This document shows, piece after piece, positions 56,086-64,000 of a stretch of DNA of 64,000 nucleotides. Position numbers and translations under genes: made by a program. The DNA lies in contig NZ_JALUXE010000030.1 of NCBI RefSeq assembly GCF_027019125.1, positions 1 through 64,000 on the forward strand, in the 5' to 3' direction. Source of the stretch: Roseovarius sp. (GTDB taxonomy: Bacteria > Pseudomonadota > Alphaproteobacteria > Rhodobacterales > Rhodobacteraceae). Numbering within the stretch: position 1 is the first letter of the stretch; each line of letters begins with the position of its first letter. The notes below the pieces were generated by a model. That model saw nothing but the letters and a program-made list of their open reading frames with translations. It ran no database searches and was not told the DNA's origin.

Positions 56086-56556
56086 ATGCGTCTAACAAAG
56101 TTTACAGATTATTCGCTTCGTGTTCTGCTCTATGCCGCGACCCTGAAACCCGGTGAACTGACCACTATCGAGGAAACGGCAAAGCTCTATGACATCTCAC
56201 GCGCGCATCTCAAGAAAGTGGTGTTGCAACTGATCCATGAAGGGTTCCTGGAGGGGGTTCGCGGGCGCAGCGGCGGTTTTCGGCTTGCACGGCCGCCGCG
56301 TGAGATCAACCTCGGGCAGGTGGTGCGCGGCATGGAACCAGAGTTCGCTTTGGCAGAGTGCTTTTCGTCCGACAACGCCTGTCGCATCACCAAAGGCTGT
56401 CGGTTGCCCATCGTGCTAAACCTCGCTCTGACCAATTTTCTGAACACGTTTGACGACTTTACGCTGGCTGATCTGGCCATTTCGCCGCGCTATTTCGAGT
56501 TGCCGCAGAATGATCAGTATCCACGACGCGGGCCGCATTTGGTCGATTCCGCCTGA
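56086..56556 (+). CDS. Rrf2-family Fe-S regulator (NsrR-like)
   Basis: A 156-aa Rrf2 protein. N-terminal winged helix (MRLTKFTDYSLRVLLYAAT, then LTTIEETAKLYDISRAHLKKVV) and three conserved cysteines Cys92, Cys99 and Cys105 in ECFSSDNACRITKGC that would ligate a [2Fe-2S] or [4Fe-4S] cluster. NsrR senses NO; IscR and RirA are alternatives. The Cys spacing (C-x6-C-x5-C) is slightly wider than the usual NsrR arrangement. ATG 56086 follows GGAGG. Single gene; target not seen. Confidence 0.88.
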   Translation: MRLTKFTDYSLRVLLYAATLKPGELTTIEETAKLYDISRAHLKKVVLQLIHEGFLEGVRGRSGGFRLARPPREINLGQVVRGMEPEFALAECFSSDNACRITKGCRLPIVLNLALTNFLNTFDDFTLADLAISPRYFELPQNDQYPRRGPHLVDSA

Positions 56557-56639
56557 GGCCGTGCCAGTCGCGCCGCCTCTTGGCCTTGGGGTCATCTGCG
56601 TTTATCACGGGCCTCTCAGATCATCCGAGGGGGCCCAGA

Positions 56640-58979
56640 GTGACAGACACAGCCGAGCATATCGCCCGCATTATCGCCGCTGAAATCGACGCGCGCCCAA
56701 ATCAGGTGGCCGCCGCGGTGGGGCTGCTCGATGGCGGGGCGACCGTGCCCTTTATCGCGCGCTATCGCAAAGAGGTAACGGGCGGTCTCGACGATACGCA
56801 ACTGCGCAATCTGGCCGAGCGGTTGACCTATTTGCGCGAACTGGAAGCGCGGCGTCAGGTGATCCTGACCTCGATCAAGGATCAAGGCAAGCTGACAGAG
56901 ACGCTCGCGCGAGCCATCGCCGGTGCCGAAACCAAGGCGGTACTCGAAGATATTTACCTTCCCTTCAAGCCGAAGCGCCGCACCAAGGCGATGATTGCGC
57001 GCGAAAACGGGCTGGAACCGCTGTTGCGTGCGATTCTGGCCGAGCGCACCGCCGTGCCCGAGGATCTGGCCGCAGGCTATTTGACCGAGGCTGTGTCGAC
57101 CGTGAAAGAGGCGCTCGACGGCGCGCGCGACATTCTGGCCGAAGAATTGACCGAGAATGCGACGCTTCTTGGCCGTTTGAGGGATTTCATGCGCGCCGAA
57201 GGCGTCATCAGTGCGCGCGTGGTGCCAGGCAAGGAAGAGGCAGGGGCCAAGTTCTCGGACTATTTTGACCACCGCGAGCCTTGGTCAAAGATCGCCTCGC
57301 ACCGCGCCTTGGCCATTCTGCGCGCGGCAAAGGAAGAGATCGTGACGCTGGACATAGCCCCCGATCCCGATACTGGCACGCCGCGTGCCGTGGCCATGAT
57401 CGAGGCAGCGATCGGGATTCCCGGCAAGGATCCGGGGGATATCTGGCTGCGCGGCGTGGCCGCCTGGACCTGGCGGGTCAAACTGAGCCTGTCGATGTAT
57501 GTCGATCTGATGGGAGAGTTGCGCAACCGCGCCCATGACGAGGCGATCACCGTCTTTGCGCGTAATCTCAAGGATTTGCTGCTGGCCGCCCCGGCGGGGC
57601 CGCGCCCGACCCTGGGCCTCGACCCCGGCATTCGTACCGGCGTCAAGGCGGCGGTGGTGGATGCCACTGGCAAGCTGATCGAGACTGCGACGCTCTATCC
57701 CTTCCAGCCCAGAAACGATCTGCGCGGGGCACAGGTCGCGGTGCTCGAAATGGTGCGCAAACATGGTGTGGAATTGATCGCCATCGGCAATGGCACCGCC
57801 AGCCGCGAGACCGAACGCATGGTGGCGGAGGCGCTGAAACTCTTGCCGCAAGGCGCCAAGCGGCCGATGAGCGTGATCGTGTCCGAGGCTGGGGCCTCGG
57901 TCTATTCCGCCTCTGAACTGGCGGCCAAGGAATTTCCCGACCTCGATGTCAGCCTGCGCGGCGCGGTGTCGATTGCGCGGCGGTTGCAGGATCCCTTGGC
58001 GGAATTGGTCAAGATCACGCCGCAGTCCATCGGCGTGGGCCAGTATCAGCATGACGTCGATCAGCGGCGTCTGGTGCAGGCCCTCGATGCCGTGGTCGAG
58101 GATGCGGTGAACGCGGTCGGTGTCGATCTCAATATGGCGTCGGCCCCGCTGTTGGCGCGGGTGGCGGGGCTGGGCGCGTCCCTGGCGCAGGCGATCGTGG
58201 CGCACCGCGATGCGCAGGGTGCGTTTCCGTCGCGCAAGGCACTGCTCAAGGTTTCGGGGTTGGGCCCCAAGGCCTTCGAGCAATGCGCCGGGTTCCTTCG
58301 TATCCGCGACAGCGCCGAGCCGTTGGACGCCACCTCGGTACATCCCGAGGCCTATGGCGTGGCGCGCCGCATCGTGCAGGCCTGTGGGCGCGATATTCGC
58401 GCCATCATGGGCACACCCGAGGCGCTGAACGGTCTGCGGGCCGAGGATTTCGTGGACGATACGTTCGGTCTGCCCACGGTGCGGGACATTCTGACCGAGT
58501 TGGAAAAGCCCGGCCGCGATCCACGCCCCAGCTTTGTCACCGCGCGGTTTGCCGATGGGGTAGACGATATAAAGGACCTCAAACCCGGCATGTTGATGGA
58601 GGGCACGGTGACGAATGTCGCGGCCTTTGGTGCCTTTGTCGATATCGGCGTACATCAGGATGGGTTGGTGCATGTCAGCCAACTGGCCGACAGGTTCGTC
58701 AAGGATCCGCATGAGGTGGTCAAGGCGGGTGATGTGGTCAAGGTGCGCGTGACCGAGGTCGATGTCGCGCGCAAACGCATTGGCCTGAGCATGCGCAAGG
58801 AGGGCGGTGCGCCAGAGGCAAGGGGCGGCAAGGCACCCGACAAGGGCCAAGCATCGAAATCCGGCAAGCTGACGAACGCGCGCCATAATCCCCCGGTGCG
58901 CGCCGCCAAACCAGAGCCGCAGTCCGGTCAAGGGGCCTTGGGCGACGCCCTGCGCGCAGCGCTGCGCGGTAAAACCTAG
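56640..58979 (+). CDS. tex: Tex-family RNA-binding transcription accessory protein
   Basis: A 779-aa protein. An N-terminal helical HTH-like part (about 1-190), a YqgF/RuvC-like domain (about 325-460, GLDPGIRTGVKAAVVD), helix-hairpin-helix repeats (about 500-600) and a C-terminal S1 RNA-binding domain (about 640-720, MLMEGTVTNVAAFGAFVDIGV) follow the standard Tex order. A poorly ordered Lys/Gly-rich tail ends it. The start is a GTG at 56640, after GAGGGGG; the frame opens earlier but only this start has an RBS. Tex affects transcription and stress response; mechanism is unsettled. Confidence 0.93.
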   Translation: MTDTAEHIARIIAAEIDARPNQVAAAVGLLDGGATVPFIARYRKEVTGGLDDTQLRNLAERLTYLRELEARRQVILTSIKDQGKLTETLARAIAGAETKAVLEDIYLPFKPKRRTKAMIARENGLEPLLRAILAERTAVPEDLAAGYLTEAVSTVKEALDGARDILAEELTENATLLGRLRDFMRAEGVISARVVPGKEEAGAKFSDYFDHREPWSKIASHRALAILRAAKEEIVTLDIAPDPDTGTPRAVAMIEAAIGIPGKDPGDIWLRGVAAWTWRVKLSLSMYVDLMGELRNRAHDEAITVFARNLKDLLLAAPAGPRPTLGLDPGIRTGVKAAVVDATGKLIETATLYPFQPRNDLRGAQVAVLEMVRKHGVELIAIGNGTASRETERMVAEALKLLPQGAKRPMSVIVSEAGASVYSASELAAKEFPDLDVSLRGAVSIARRLQDPLAELVKITPQSIGVGQYQHDVDQRRLVQALDAVVEDAVNAVGVDLNMASAPLLARVAGLGASLAQAIVAHRDAQGAFPSRKALLKVSGLGPKAFEQCAGFLRIRDSAEPLDATSVHPEAYGVARRIVQACGRDIRAIMGTPEALNGLRAEDFVDDTFGLPTVRDILTELEKPGRDPRPSFVTARFADGVDDIKDLKPGMLMEGTVTNVAAFGAFVDIGVHQDGLVHVSQLADRFVKDPHEVVKAGDVVKVRVTEVDVARKRIGLSMRKEGGAPEARGGKAPDKGQASKSGKLTNARHNPPVRAAKPEPQSGQGALGDALRAALRGKT

Positions 58980-58996
58980 CCTGTCTCTGGGGGGTA

Positions 58997-59084
58997 TGGC
59001 GGAAGCTCAGGGATTCGAACCCTGGGTACCTCTCGGTACGCTGGTTTTCAAGACCAGTGCAATCGACCACTCTGCCAAGCTTCC
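58997..59084 (-). tRNA. tRNA-Ser (UGA)
   Basis: Minus-strand tRNA of 88 nt including encoded CCA (58997-58999). The acceptor stem is GGAAGCT/AGCTTCC, the anticodon loop CTTGAAA has anticodon UGA between CTGGT and ACCAG, a long variable arm (GTACCGAGAGGTAC) marks a class II tRNA, and the T-arm has GGTTCGAATCC. It lies just after tex, in antisense orientation to it. Confidence 0.96.
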
Positions 59085-59391
59085 GTGCCCGGGGCGTCGT
59101 TCGGGATGTTCCGATGCCGAAGCCGTCTGTCTGTGGTTCGACCGTGCCTACAGAGGTCCGGGCGATTCTGAAAGGGGGGGATTACGGGGAAAATCGCGCA
59201 TCGCCTGCCTGCGCACTTTTCACGCGGGGGGCAAGGCGCTAGAGTGCGGGCGCGCGAGAGGACCGGGACGATAACAGGCAAGACCGGGCCACCGGCAGGG
59301 AACGCCGACCGCTTGCGCACACAGGCATGGGGCAAAGGGCAAGGGGCAAGAGATGACATTTGCGGAACAGGGCAAGGGCGGACAGGTGCGA

Positions 59392-60294
59392 ATGTCGCGG
59401 TTCGTCCTCGTCGGTGCGGCGATGCTGCTGCTGGCGGGATGCGAAGAGGGCGCGCCTTCATGGCTCAAACCTGATCGCGCCGGGCAATCCTCGACAGAGG
59501 GGGCCGCACCTGCGCGCGCGTCGGTCAAGCTGGTGGAGCGCGATGTCGAGGCCCCGGATGTGTTTCAGGTAACGGACATGGGGCTTTGGGATGGCCGACC
59601 ATCGCTTGGCGGGGTCTGGGTGGCGCATCCCGATGTCAAGGAACCCGAACGTGTCATCATTCGCAGCACATCGGACTCGAAATTCGTGATTGGCGCGCTT
59701 TTCCGGCGCGCGCGTGATATTCCCGGCCCGGCGTTGCAGGTGTCGTCGGACGCCGCGGCGGCCCTTGGCATGTTGGCAGGGGCCCCGGTTCAGCTGAATG
59801 TGACGGCCCTGCGCCGCGAAGAAGCCAAGGAAAGCAGCCCCGAGCCCGAAACCGCTCCGGAAGAGGCCGCAACACTTGCCGCCCCATCAGAGATCGAAGC
59901 CACAGCGCTTGATCCCGTCGCCGGTGCCGCGGCGGCGATTGACGCGGCTGAAGCTGCGGCAAGTACGGCGCCTGCGCCTCAGGCGACCGCAGTGGCGGCA
60001 CCGCCCCCGTCGCCTGCGCCTGCGCCTGCGCCCACCCCTGCTCCCGCGCGCGCCTCGGGTCTCGAGAAGCCCTTTATCCAGATTGGGATTTTCAGCGTTG
60101 AAGAGAATGCGCGCAACACGGCGACCGCGATGCGACAAGCCGGAATGGTGCCCACGGTGCTTGAGCAAAACAGTCAGGGCAAGGCCTTTTGGCGGGTGAT
60201 CGTGGGCCCCGCGACCAATGCCTCGGAGCGGTCTGCGCTGCTCAAGAAGATACAAGGCATCGGTTTTGAAGATGCCTATGCCGTCACCAACTGA
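59392..60294 (+). CDS. SPOR-domain lipoprotein
   Basis: A 300-aa envelope protein: lipoprotein signal with lipobox LLLAGC (Cys17 from ATG 59392; an upstream ATG at 59353 adds 13 residues), an N-terminal globular part (about 50-150), a Pro/Ala-rich linker (about 150-225) and a C-terminal SPOR domain (FIQIGIFSVEENARNTATAM to the end). SPOR domains bind denuded glycan at the division site. The downstream genes dacA-tmk-holB-tatD follow with gaps of at most 20 bp, suggesting co-expression with cell division. Confidence 0.88.
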   Translation: MSRFVLVGAAMLLLAGCEEGAPSWLKPDRAGQSSTEGAAPARASVKLVERDVEAPDVFQVTDMGLWDGRPSLGGVWVAHPDVKEPERVIIRSTSDSKFVIGALFRRARDIPGPALQVSSDAAAALGMLAGAPVQLNVTALRREEAKESSPEPETAPEEAATLAAPSEIEATALDPVAGAAAAIDAAEAAASTAPAPQATAVAAPPPSPAPAPAPTPAPARASGLEKPFIQIGIFSVEENARNTATAMRQAGMVPTVLEQNSQGKAFWRVIVGPATNASERSALLKKIQGIGFEDAYAVTN

Positions 60295-60309
60295 GATCAG
60301 GAGGGTCTG

Positions 60310-61473
60310 ATGCGCCTCATTCGTCACATCGCCACCGCGACACTCTGCCTTGGGTTTGCACTGCCGGTGCACGCGTTCGAGACCAGCGCCAAGGCTGCTT
60401 ATGTCATGGATGTCACCACCGGCACGGTGCTCCTCGACAAGAACGCCGACACGCCCATGCCGCCTGCGTCGATGTCGAAGCTGATGACGCTTTATGTGGC
60501 CTTCGAGGCGGTGCGCAGCGGGCGGTTGACGCTGGACGAACGTCTGCCCGTGTCCGAGCACGCCATGAGCTATGGCGGCTCGACCATGTTTCTGGATACC
60601 ACCGACCGGGTGCGGGTCGAAGACCTCTTGCGCGGGATTATCGTTCTGTCCGGCAATGACGCCTGCGCCGTGATCGCCGAGGCCCTCAGCCCTGATGGTA
60701 CCGAGGCCGGGTTTGCCCGCTTCATGACGCAACGTGCGCAGCAATTGGGCATGACCAACTCGATGTTTCGCAACGCCAGCGGCTGGCCCGCCGAAGGTCA
60801 TGTCATGAGCATGCGCGATCTGGCGCTGCTGGCGCGGCACATCATCGAGGATTTCCCCGAATTCTATCCGATGTTTTCCGAGACCGAGTTTCGGTTTGAC
60901 GGGCGCGCGCCCAGCAACATCAGCAATCGCAACCCGCTCCTGGGGCTGGGGATCGGGGCGGACGGGCTCAAGACCGGGCATACCGAACAGGCGGGCTTTG
61001 GCCTGACCGGCTCGGCCAAGCAGGGCGATCGGCGTGTGGTTTTCGTGATCTCGGGGCTGGCCACCGCAGCGGATCGCGCGCGCGAGTCTGAGTCGATCGT
61101 GAACTGGGCTTTCCGGCAATTCGCCCAGAAATCCGTGCTGACGGCCGGTCAGGAAGTGGCGCGTGCCGAGGTCTGGATGGGCGAGGCCCCCAGCGTGGGT
61201 CTGACCGTGGCCGAGGACGTGTCGACCCTGCTGCCGGTGCTCGATGGCGGCGAATTGAAGGGCGAGGTGGTTTACACCGGGCCAGTGCGCGCGCCGGTGG
61301 CCAAGGGCGATGTGGTGGCTGAGCTGGTCTTTGCGCCCGAGGGCCTGCCGTCTACGCGCGTGCCTTTGGTGGCTGCCGAAGATGTGGCGCAGGGCGGGTT
61401 CATGACACGCATACGCACGGTCTCGGGCGTGTTGCTCACGCGCTTGCAGCAGGGTCCCGAGGGGGCGCTTTGA
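60310..61473 (+). CDS. dacA: D-alanyl-D-alanine carboxypeptidase (PBP5/6 type)
   Basis: A 387-aa low-molecular-weight penicillin-binding protein. Sec signal (MRLIRHIATATLCLGFALPVHA), catalytic Ser54 in SMSK (SxxK), SxN in VLSGNDA and KTG in LKTGHTEQAG. A C-terminal beta-rich domain and terminal helix (FMTRIRTVSGVLLTRL) would attach it to the membrane face. ATG 60310 follows AGGAGGG. It ends with a TGA that overlaps the TTG start of tmk. Confidence 0.96.
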   Translation: MRLIRHIATATLCLGFALPVHAFETSAKAAYVMDVTTGTVLLDKNADTPMPPASMSKLMTLYVAFEAVRSGRLTLDERLPVSEHAMSYGGSTMFLDTTDRVRVEDLLRGIIVLSGNDACAVIAEALSPDGTEAGFARFMTQRAQQLGMTNSMFRNASGWPAEGHVMSMRDLALLARHIIEDFPEFYPMFSETEFRFDGRAPSNISNRNPLLGLGIGADGLKTGHTEQAGFGLTGSAKQGDRRVVFVISGLATAADRARESESIVNWAFRQFAQKSVLTAGQEVARAEVWMGEAPSVGLTVAEDVSTLLPVLDGGELKGEVVYTGPVRAPVAKGDVVAELVFAPEGLPSTRVPLVAAEDVAQGGFMTRIRTVSGVLLTRLQQGPEGAL

Positions 61474-62096
61474 GCGGGCAGGGGCTGTTTATCAGCTTTG
61501 AGGGGATCGACGGGTCGGGCAAATCCACGCAGGCGCGGCGGCTTGCCGAGGACCTGCGCGCCCTGGGGCACGATGTGGTTTTGACGCGCGAACCGGGGGG
61601 CAGTCCGGGGGCCGAGGAAATCCGGCGTCTTGTGCTCGAAGGTGACAAGGACCGCTGGTCCGCTGAAACGGAAATCCTGCTCTTCACCGCTGCGCGGCGC
61701 GACCATCTGGAGCGGGTGATCGCCCCCGCTCTGGCGCGTTGCGCGGTTGTGATTTGCGACCGCTTTGCCGATAGCACACGAATGTATCAGGGTCTTGGCC
61801 GGAGTGATCTGCGCGGTCTGGTGGACCAGTTGCACGAGTTGATGATCGGGCGTGAACCAGACCTGACGGTGTTGATTGATATTGATCCCGGCGTGGGTCT
61901 GGGCCGCGCGCTGTCGCGTGGCGGGGGCGAGGCGCGGTTTGAATCCTTTGGCGAAGGGATGCAGGCGCGAATGCGCGCCGGTTTTCTGGCCTTGGCACAG
62001 GAGTTTGCCCCGCGGTTTGCGGTGATCGACGGCGCGCGCGACCTGGACGCGGTGGCCGAGGACGTGGCCCGCGCGGTGCGGGCGCACCTGCCATGA
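61470..62096 (+). CDS. tmk: Thymidylate kinase
   Basis: A 208-aa kinase making dTDP from dTMP. P-loop FEGIDGSGKSTQ (residues 10-21), DRF motif in VVICDRFADST and the LID-type REPGGSPGAEEIR with the conserved Arg and Glu. It starts with TTG at 61470, overlapping the dacA stop by 4 nt (TTGA), after GAGGGGG. It overlaps holB by 4 nt (ATGA). Length is normal. Confidence 0.96.
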   Translation: MSGQGLFISFEGIDGSGKSTQARRLAEDLRALGHDVVLTREPGGSPGAEEIRRLVLEGDKDRWSAETEILLFTAARRDHLERVIAPALARCAVVICDRFADSTRMYQGLGRSDLRGLVDQLHELMIGREPDLTVLIDIDPGVGLGRALSRGGGEARFESFGEGMQARMRAGFLALAQEFAPRFAVIDGARDLDAVAEDVARAVRAHLP

Positions 62097-63217
62097 GCGA
62101 GGATGGGCTGTTACCCGAACCGGACCGCGTTGAGGGGGCGCCGCACCCGCGCGAAACAGTGCAGCTTTTTGGTCAAGACGCGGCAGAGTCCGAGTTTCTC
62201 GATGCGTTCAACACCGGGCGGCTGCATCACGGCTGGCTGATCACCGGCCCGCGTGGGGTGGGCAAGGCGACGCTGGCCTGGCGCATCGCGCGGTTCTTGC
62301 TGGCCACCCCGCTGGTGCAGGAAGAGGGGCTTTTCGGTGCGCCACCGGCCCCCGTGACACTGGATGTCAGTGCGGATCATCCGGTGGCCCGGCGCATGCT
62401 GGCGCTGTCTGATCCGGGGCTATTCTTGTTGCGGCGAGGCCCCACCGACAAGGGCGACCGACTGGCTGCCGAGATTCGAGTTTCCGAAGTGCGCAAGCTC
62501 GGTAATTTCTTTGCCCTCTCCGCCGCGGACGGTGGGCGCCGGGTGGTGATTGTCGATGCGGCGGACGACCTCAACACCCAAGCCGCCAACGCCATCCTCA
62601 AGATGCTGGAAGAACCGCCGGCGCGCACGGTGATGTTGCTCGTGTCGCACCAGCCCTCTGGCCTCTTGCCCACGATCCGCTCACGTTGCCGTACGCTGCG
62701 GCTGGCCCCTCTGGGACCGCAAGAGATTGCGCAGGCGCTGGAGCAGGCGGGAATAGCGCCCGAAGGCGATCCGGTGGCACTGGCGGAATTGTCGGGCGGC
62801 TCGGTCGGGGCCGCGGTGCGGATGCTCAATTTGGGGGGCCTCAAACTCTATTCCGAACTTGTGAGCCTGCTGGAGAGCCTGCCGCGCCTTGACCGCCCCC
62901 GCGCCCTGCGACTGGCCGAGGCGGCAGCGACGCGGGGGGCCGAAGAGCGGCTTGATCTGCTGTTTTCATTGACAGACCTTTTGCTGGCGCGTCTGGCGCG
63001 GGCCGGGGCGACCGGCCACGCTCCACGCGCCGAGGCGGCCCCCGGCGAGGCGGCGCTCTTGGCGCGACTGGCGCCCGATGCCCGCAAGGGACGCGATTGG
63101 GCGGACTGTGCCGAGGCGATTGGCGCGCGCGCGCGGCATGGGCGGGCGGTCAACCTTGACCCTGCCAGCCTGGTCCTAGATACGGTGTTCAGGATTCAGC
63201 AAACCGCCGGGGCCTGA
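62093..63217 (+). CDS. holB: DNA polymerase III delta' subunit
   Basis: A 374-aa clamp-loader subunit of the AAA+ class. It has LITGPRGVGKATLAWRIAR (degenerate P-loop), the SRC region around PTIRSRCRTL and helical C-terminal domains. The central zinc-binding Cys cluster of the E. coli protein is not obvious. Coupled to tmk by a 4-nt overlap; tatD starts 21 bp after its stop. Confidence 0.93.
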   Translation: MSEDGLLPEPDRVEGAPHPRETVQLFGQDAAESEFLDAFNTGRLHHGWLITGPRGVGKATLAWRIARFLLATPLVQEEGLFGAPPAPVTLDVSADHPVARRMLALSDPGLFLLRRGPTDKGDRLAAEIRVSEVRKLGNFFALSAADGGRRVVIVDAADDLNTQAANAILKMLEEPPARTVMLLVSHQPSGLLPTIRSRCRTLRLAPLGPQEIAQALEQAGIAPEGDPVALAELSGGSVGAAVRMLNLGGLKLYSELVSLLESLPRLDRPRALRLAEAAATRGAEERLDLLFSLTDLLLARLARAGATGHAPRAEAAPGEAALLARLAPDARKGRDWADCAEAIGARARHGRAVNLDPASLVLDTVFRIQQTAGA

Positions 63218-63237
63218 GCCCCCGCCCGAGGACAGGC

Positions 63238-64000
63238 ATGAGCACCGACATTCGTATCACTGACAGCCATTGCCATCTCGATTTTCCCGATTTCGACGAA
63301 GAGCGGGATGCGGTGATCGCGCGTGCCGTTGCGTCCGGTGTGCATCGCATGGTGACGATCTGCACGCGTCTCGATCAAGAGCCGCGCGTGCGCGCCATTG
63401 CCGAGGCCCATGCGCCGGTTTTCTACGCGGCGGGTATTCACCCGATGCGCGCGGCCGAGAGCCCGTTGGTGACAGTCGATGACCTGGTGAAACTGGCGGA
63501 ACATCCCAAGTTTGTCGGTATCGGTGAGACGGGTCTTGATTATCACTACACCGCCGAGAGCGCCGAGGTGCAGAAAACCAGTCTGCGCGTGCATATCGAG
63601 GCGGCGCGGCGCACAAGTCTGCCGCTGATCATCCACGCCCGCGACGCGGATGACGACATGGCCCGCATCCTGACCGAAGAATATCGCAACGGTGCCTACA
63701 CTTGCGTTATGCATTGCTTTTCGTCGAGTGCGGCCCTCGCGCGCGCCGTGCTTGATCTGGGGTTTTACCTGTCGATGTCGGGCATCGCCGCGTTCCCCAA
63801 GAGCCAGGAGTTGCGCGATATTTTTGCAAGCGCCCCGGTGGACCGAATCCTCTTGGAAACCGATGCGCCCTATCTGGCACCACCCCCCCATCGTGGTCGC
63901 CGCAATGAGCCCGCCTATACGCTGCACACGGGCCAAAAGGGCGCAGAGGTCTTCGGGATGGACTGGCCTGAGTTTGCCGCGCAGACCGAGACCAATTTCG
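63238..64000 (+). CDS. tatD: TatD-family metal-dependent deoxyribonuclease (incomplete at window end)
   Basis: At least 254 codons from ATG 63238 and running off the window. TIM-barrel metallohydrolase: N-terminal metal ligands TDSHCHLDF, GETGLDYHY with the bridging Glu, IHARDADDDM, MHCFSSSAA and LLETDAPYLAP are all intact. TatD proteins are 3'-5' nucleases acting on DNA or D-Tyr-tRNA-type substrates depending on clade. Last visible gene of the dacA-tmk-holB-tatD run. Confidence 0.93.
   Translation, partial: MSTDIRITDSHCHLDFPDFDEERDAVIARAVASGVHRMVTICTRLDQEPRVRAIAEAHAPVFYAAGIHPMRAAESPLVTVDDLVKLAEHPKFVGIGETGLDYHYTAESAEVQKTSLRVHIEAARRTSLPLIIHARDADDDMARILTEEYRNGAYTCVMHCFSSSAALARAVLDLGFYLSMSGIAAFPKSQELRDIFASAPVDRILLETDAPYLAPPPHRGRRNEPAYTLHTGQKGAEVFGMDWPEFAAQTETNF

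Noticed and set aside
58997-59084. tRNA-Ser as an integration site for a mobile element.
   Set aside because: No integrase and no direct repeat of the tRNA 3' end is seen on either side.

Overview
This 64 kb window is GC-rich chromosomal DNA from an alphaproteobacterium, most likely a marine Rhodobacteraceae (Roseobacter-type) species. The evidence is the gene content and order: an ArgP/LysE pair, the choXWV and betI-betC-betA choline genes, gatCA, a fabF-mltG pair, FolB and FolP proteins with extra domains, a SPOR-dacA-tmk-holB-tatD run, RNase P RNA of the class A type, and FnrL-type TTGAT-N4-ATCAA boxes. Almost everything is core or niche-adaptive metabolism. The clearest mobile DNA is at the left edge.

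Layout. 1-1.75 kb: end of an integrative element whose tyrosine integrase abuts the 5' end of dusA, a known island insertion site. 1.7-5.3 kb: dusA, ArgP-type regulator, LysE exporter, EamA transporter. 5.3-13.9 kb: choline uptake (choXWV), an orphan peptide-type binding protein, a BetI operator, betI, choline sulfatase and choline dehydrogenase; betB is not here. 14-20.6 kb: thermonuclease-like protein, metallo-hydrolase, gatCA, a lipoprotein, an amidase, rnpB, DUF2244 protein, rlmJ. 20.7-22.3 kb: a membrane pentapeptide-repeat protein with a nearly homogeneous 30-bp coding repeat. 22.4-24.3 kb: ctaD with an upstream FNR box. 24.5-26.8 kb: a membrane CadC-like regulator diverging from a small secreted protein, with tandem TGTCA repeats between them. 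27-34.8 kb: folB fusion, lolD/lolC, proS, argE and a double ABC ATPase. 35-38.8 kb: the matching peptide-type binding protein and two permeases. 38.9-44.5 kb: mltG, fabF, an Ldh-family oxidoreductase, an FNR-controlled small cytochrome c, DUF4864 protein, folP. 44.6-54.9 kb: EamA transporter, ilvC, two overlapping Lrp genes with a class V aminotransferase, an Ubi-type hydroxylase, HAD phosphatase, GntR regulator, a GT2 glycosyltransferase, carA. 55-64 kb: YqeY-like protein, an Rrf2/NsrR-like regulator, tex, tRNA-Ser, then SPOR-dacA-tmk-holB-tatD (tatD runs off the end).

How the genes work together. The choline block can import choline, release it from choline-O-sulfate and oxidise it to betaine aldehyde; the near-palindrome upstream of betI makes this block choline-responsive. 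Oxygen control recurs: perfect FNR boxes lie upstream of ctaD and of a small cytochrome c (there at exact class II spacing to a TATAAA -10), and a one-mismatch box lies upstream of the Rrf2 gene.

The most interesting unexplained signals are small dispersed DNA elements: a 65-bp double-hairpin repeat downstream of proS and mltG, a second hairpin family at convergent gene ends (2.7 and 44.6 kb), and a GAGTATTT motif after GC-rich sequence. Others are the TGTCA array at 26.2 kb, the FolB C-terminal kinase-like domain, the pentapeptide repeat and the dusA-targeting integrase with its TTACAACA array. I did not find a clearly new multi-gene system such as a defence island, CRISPR array or secondary-metabolite cluster.
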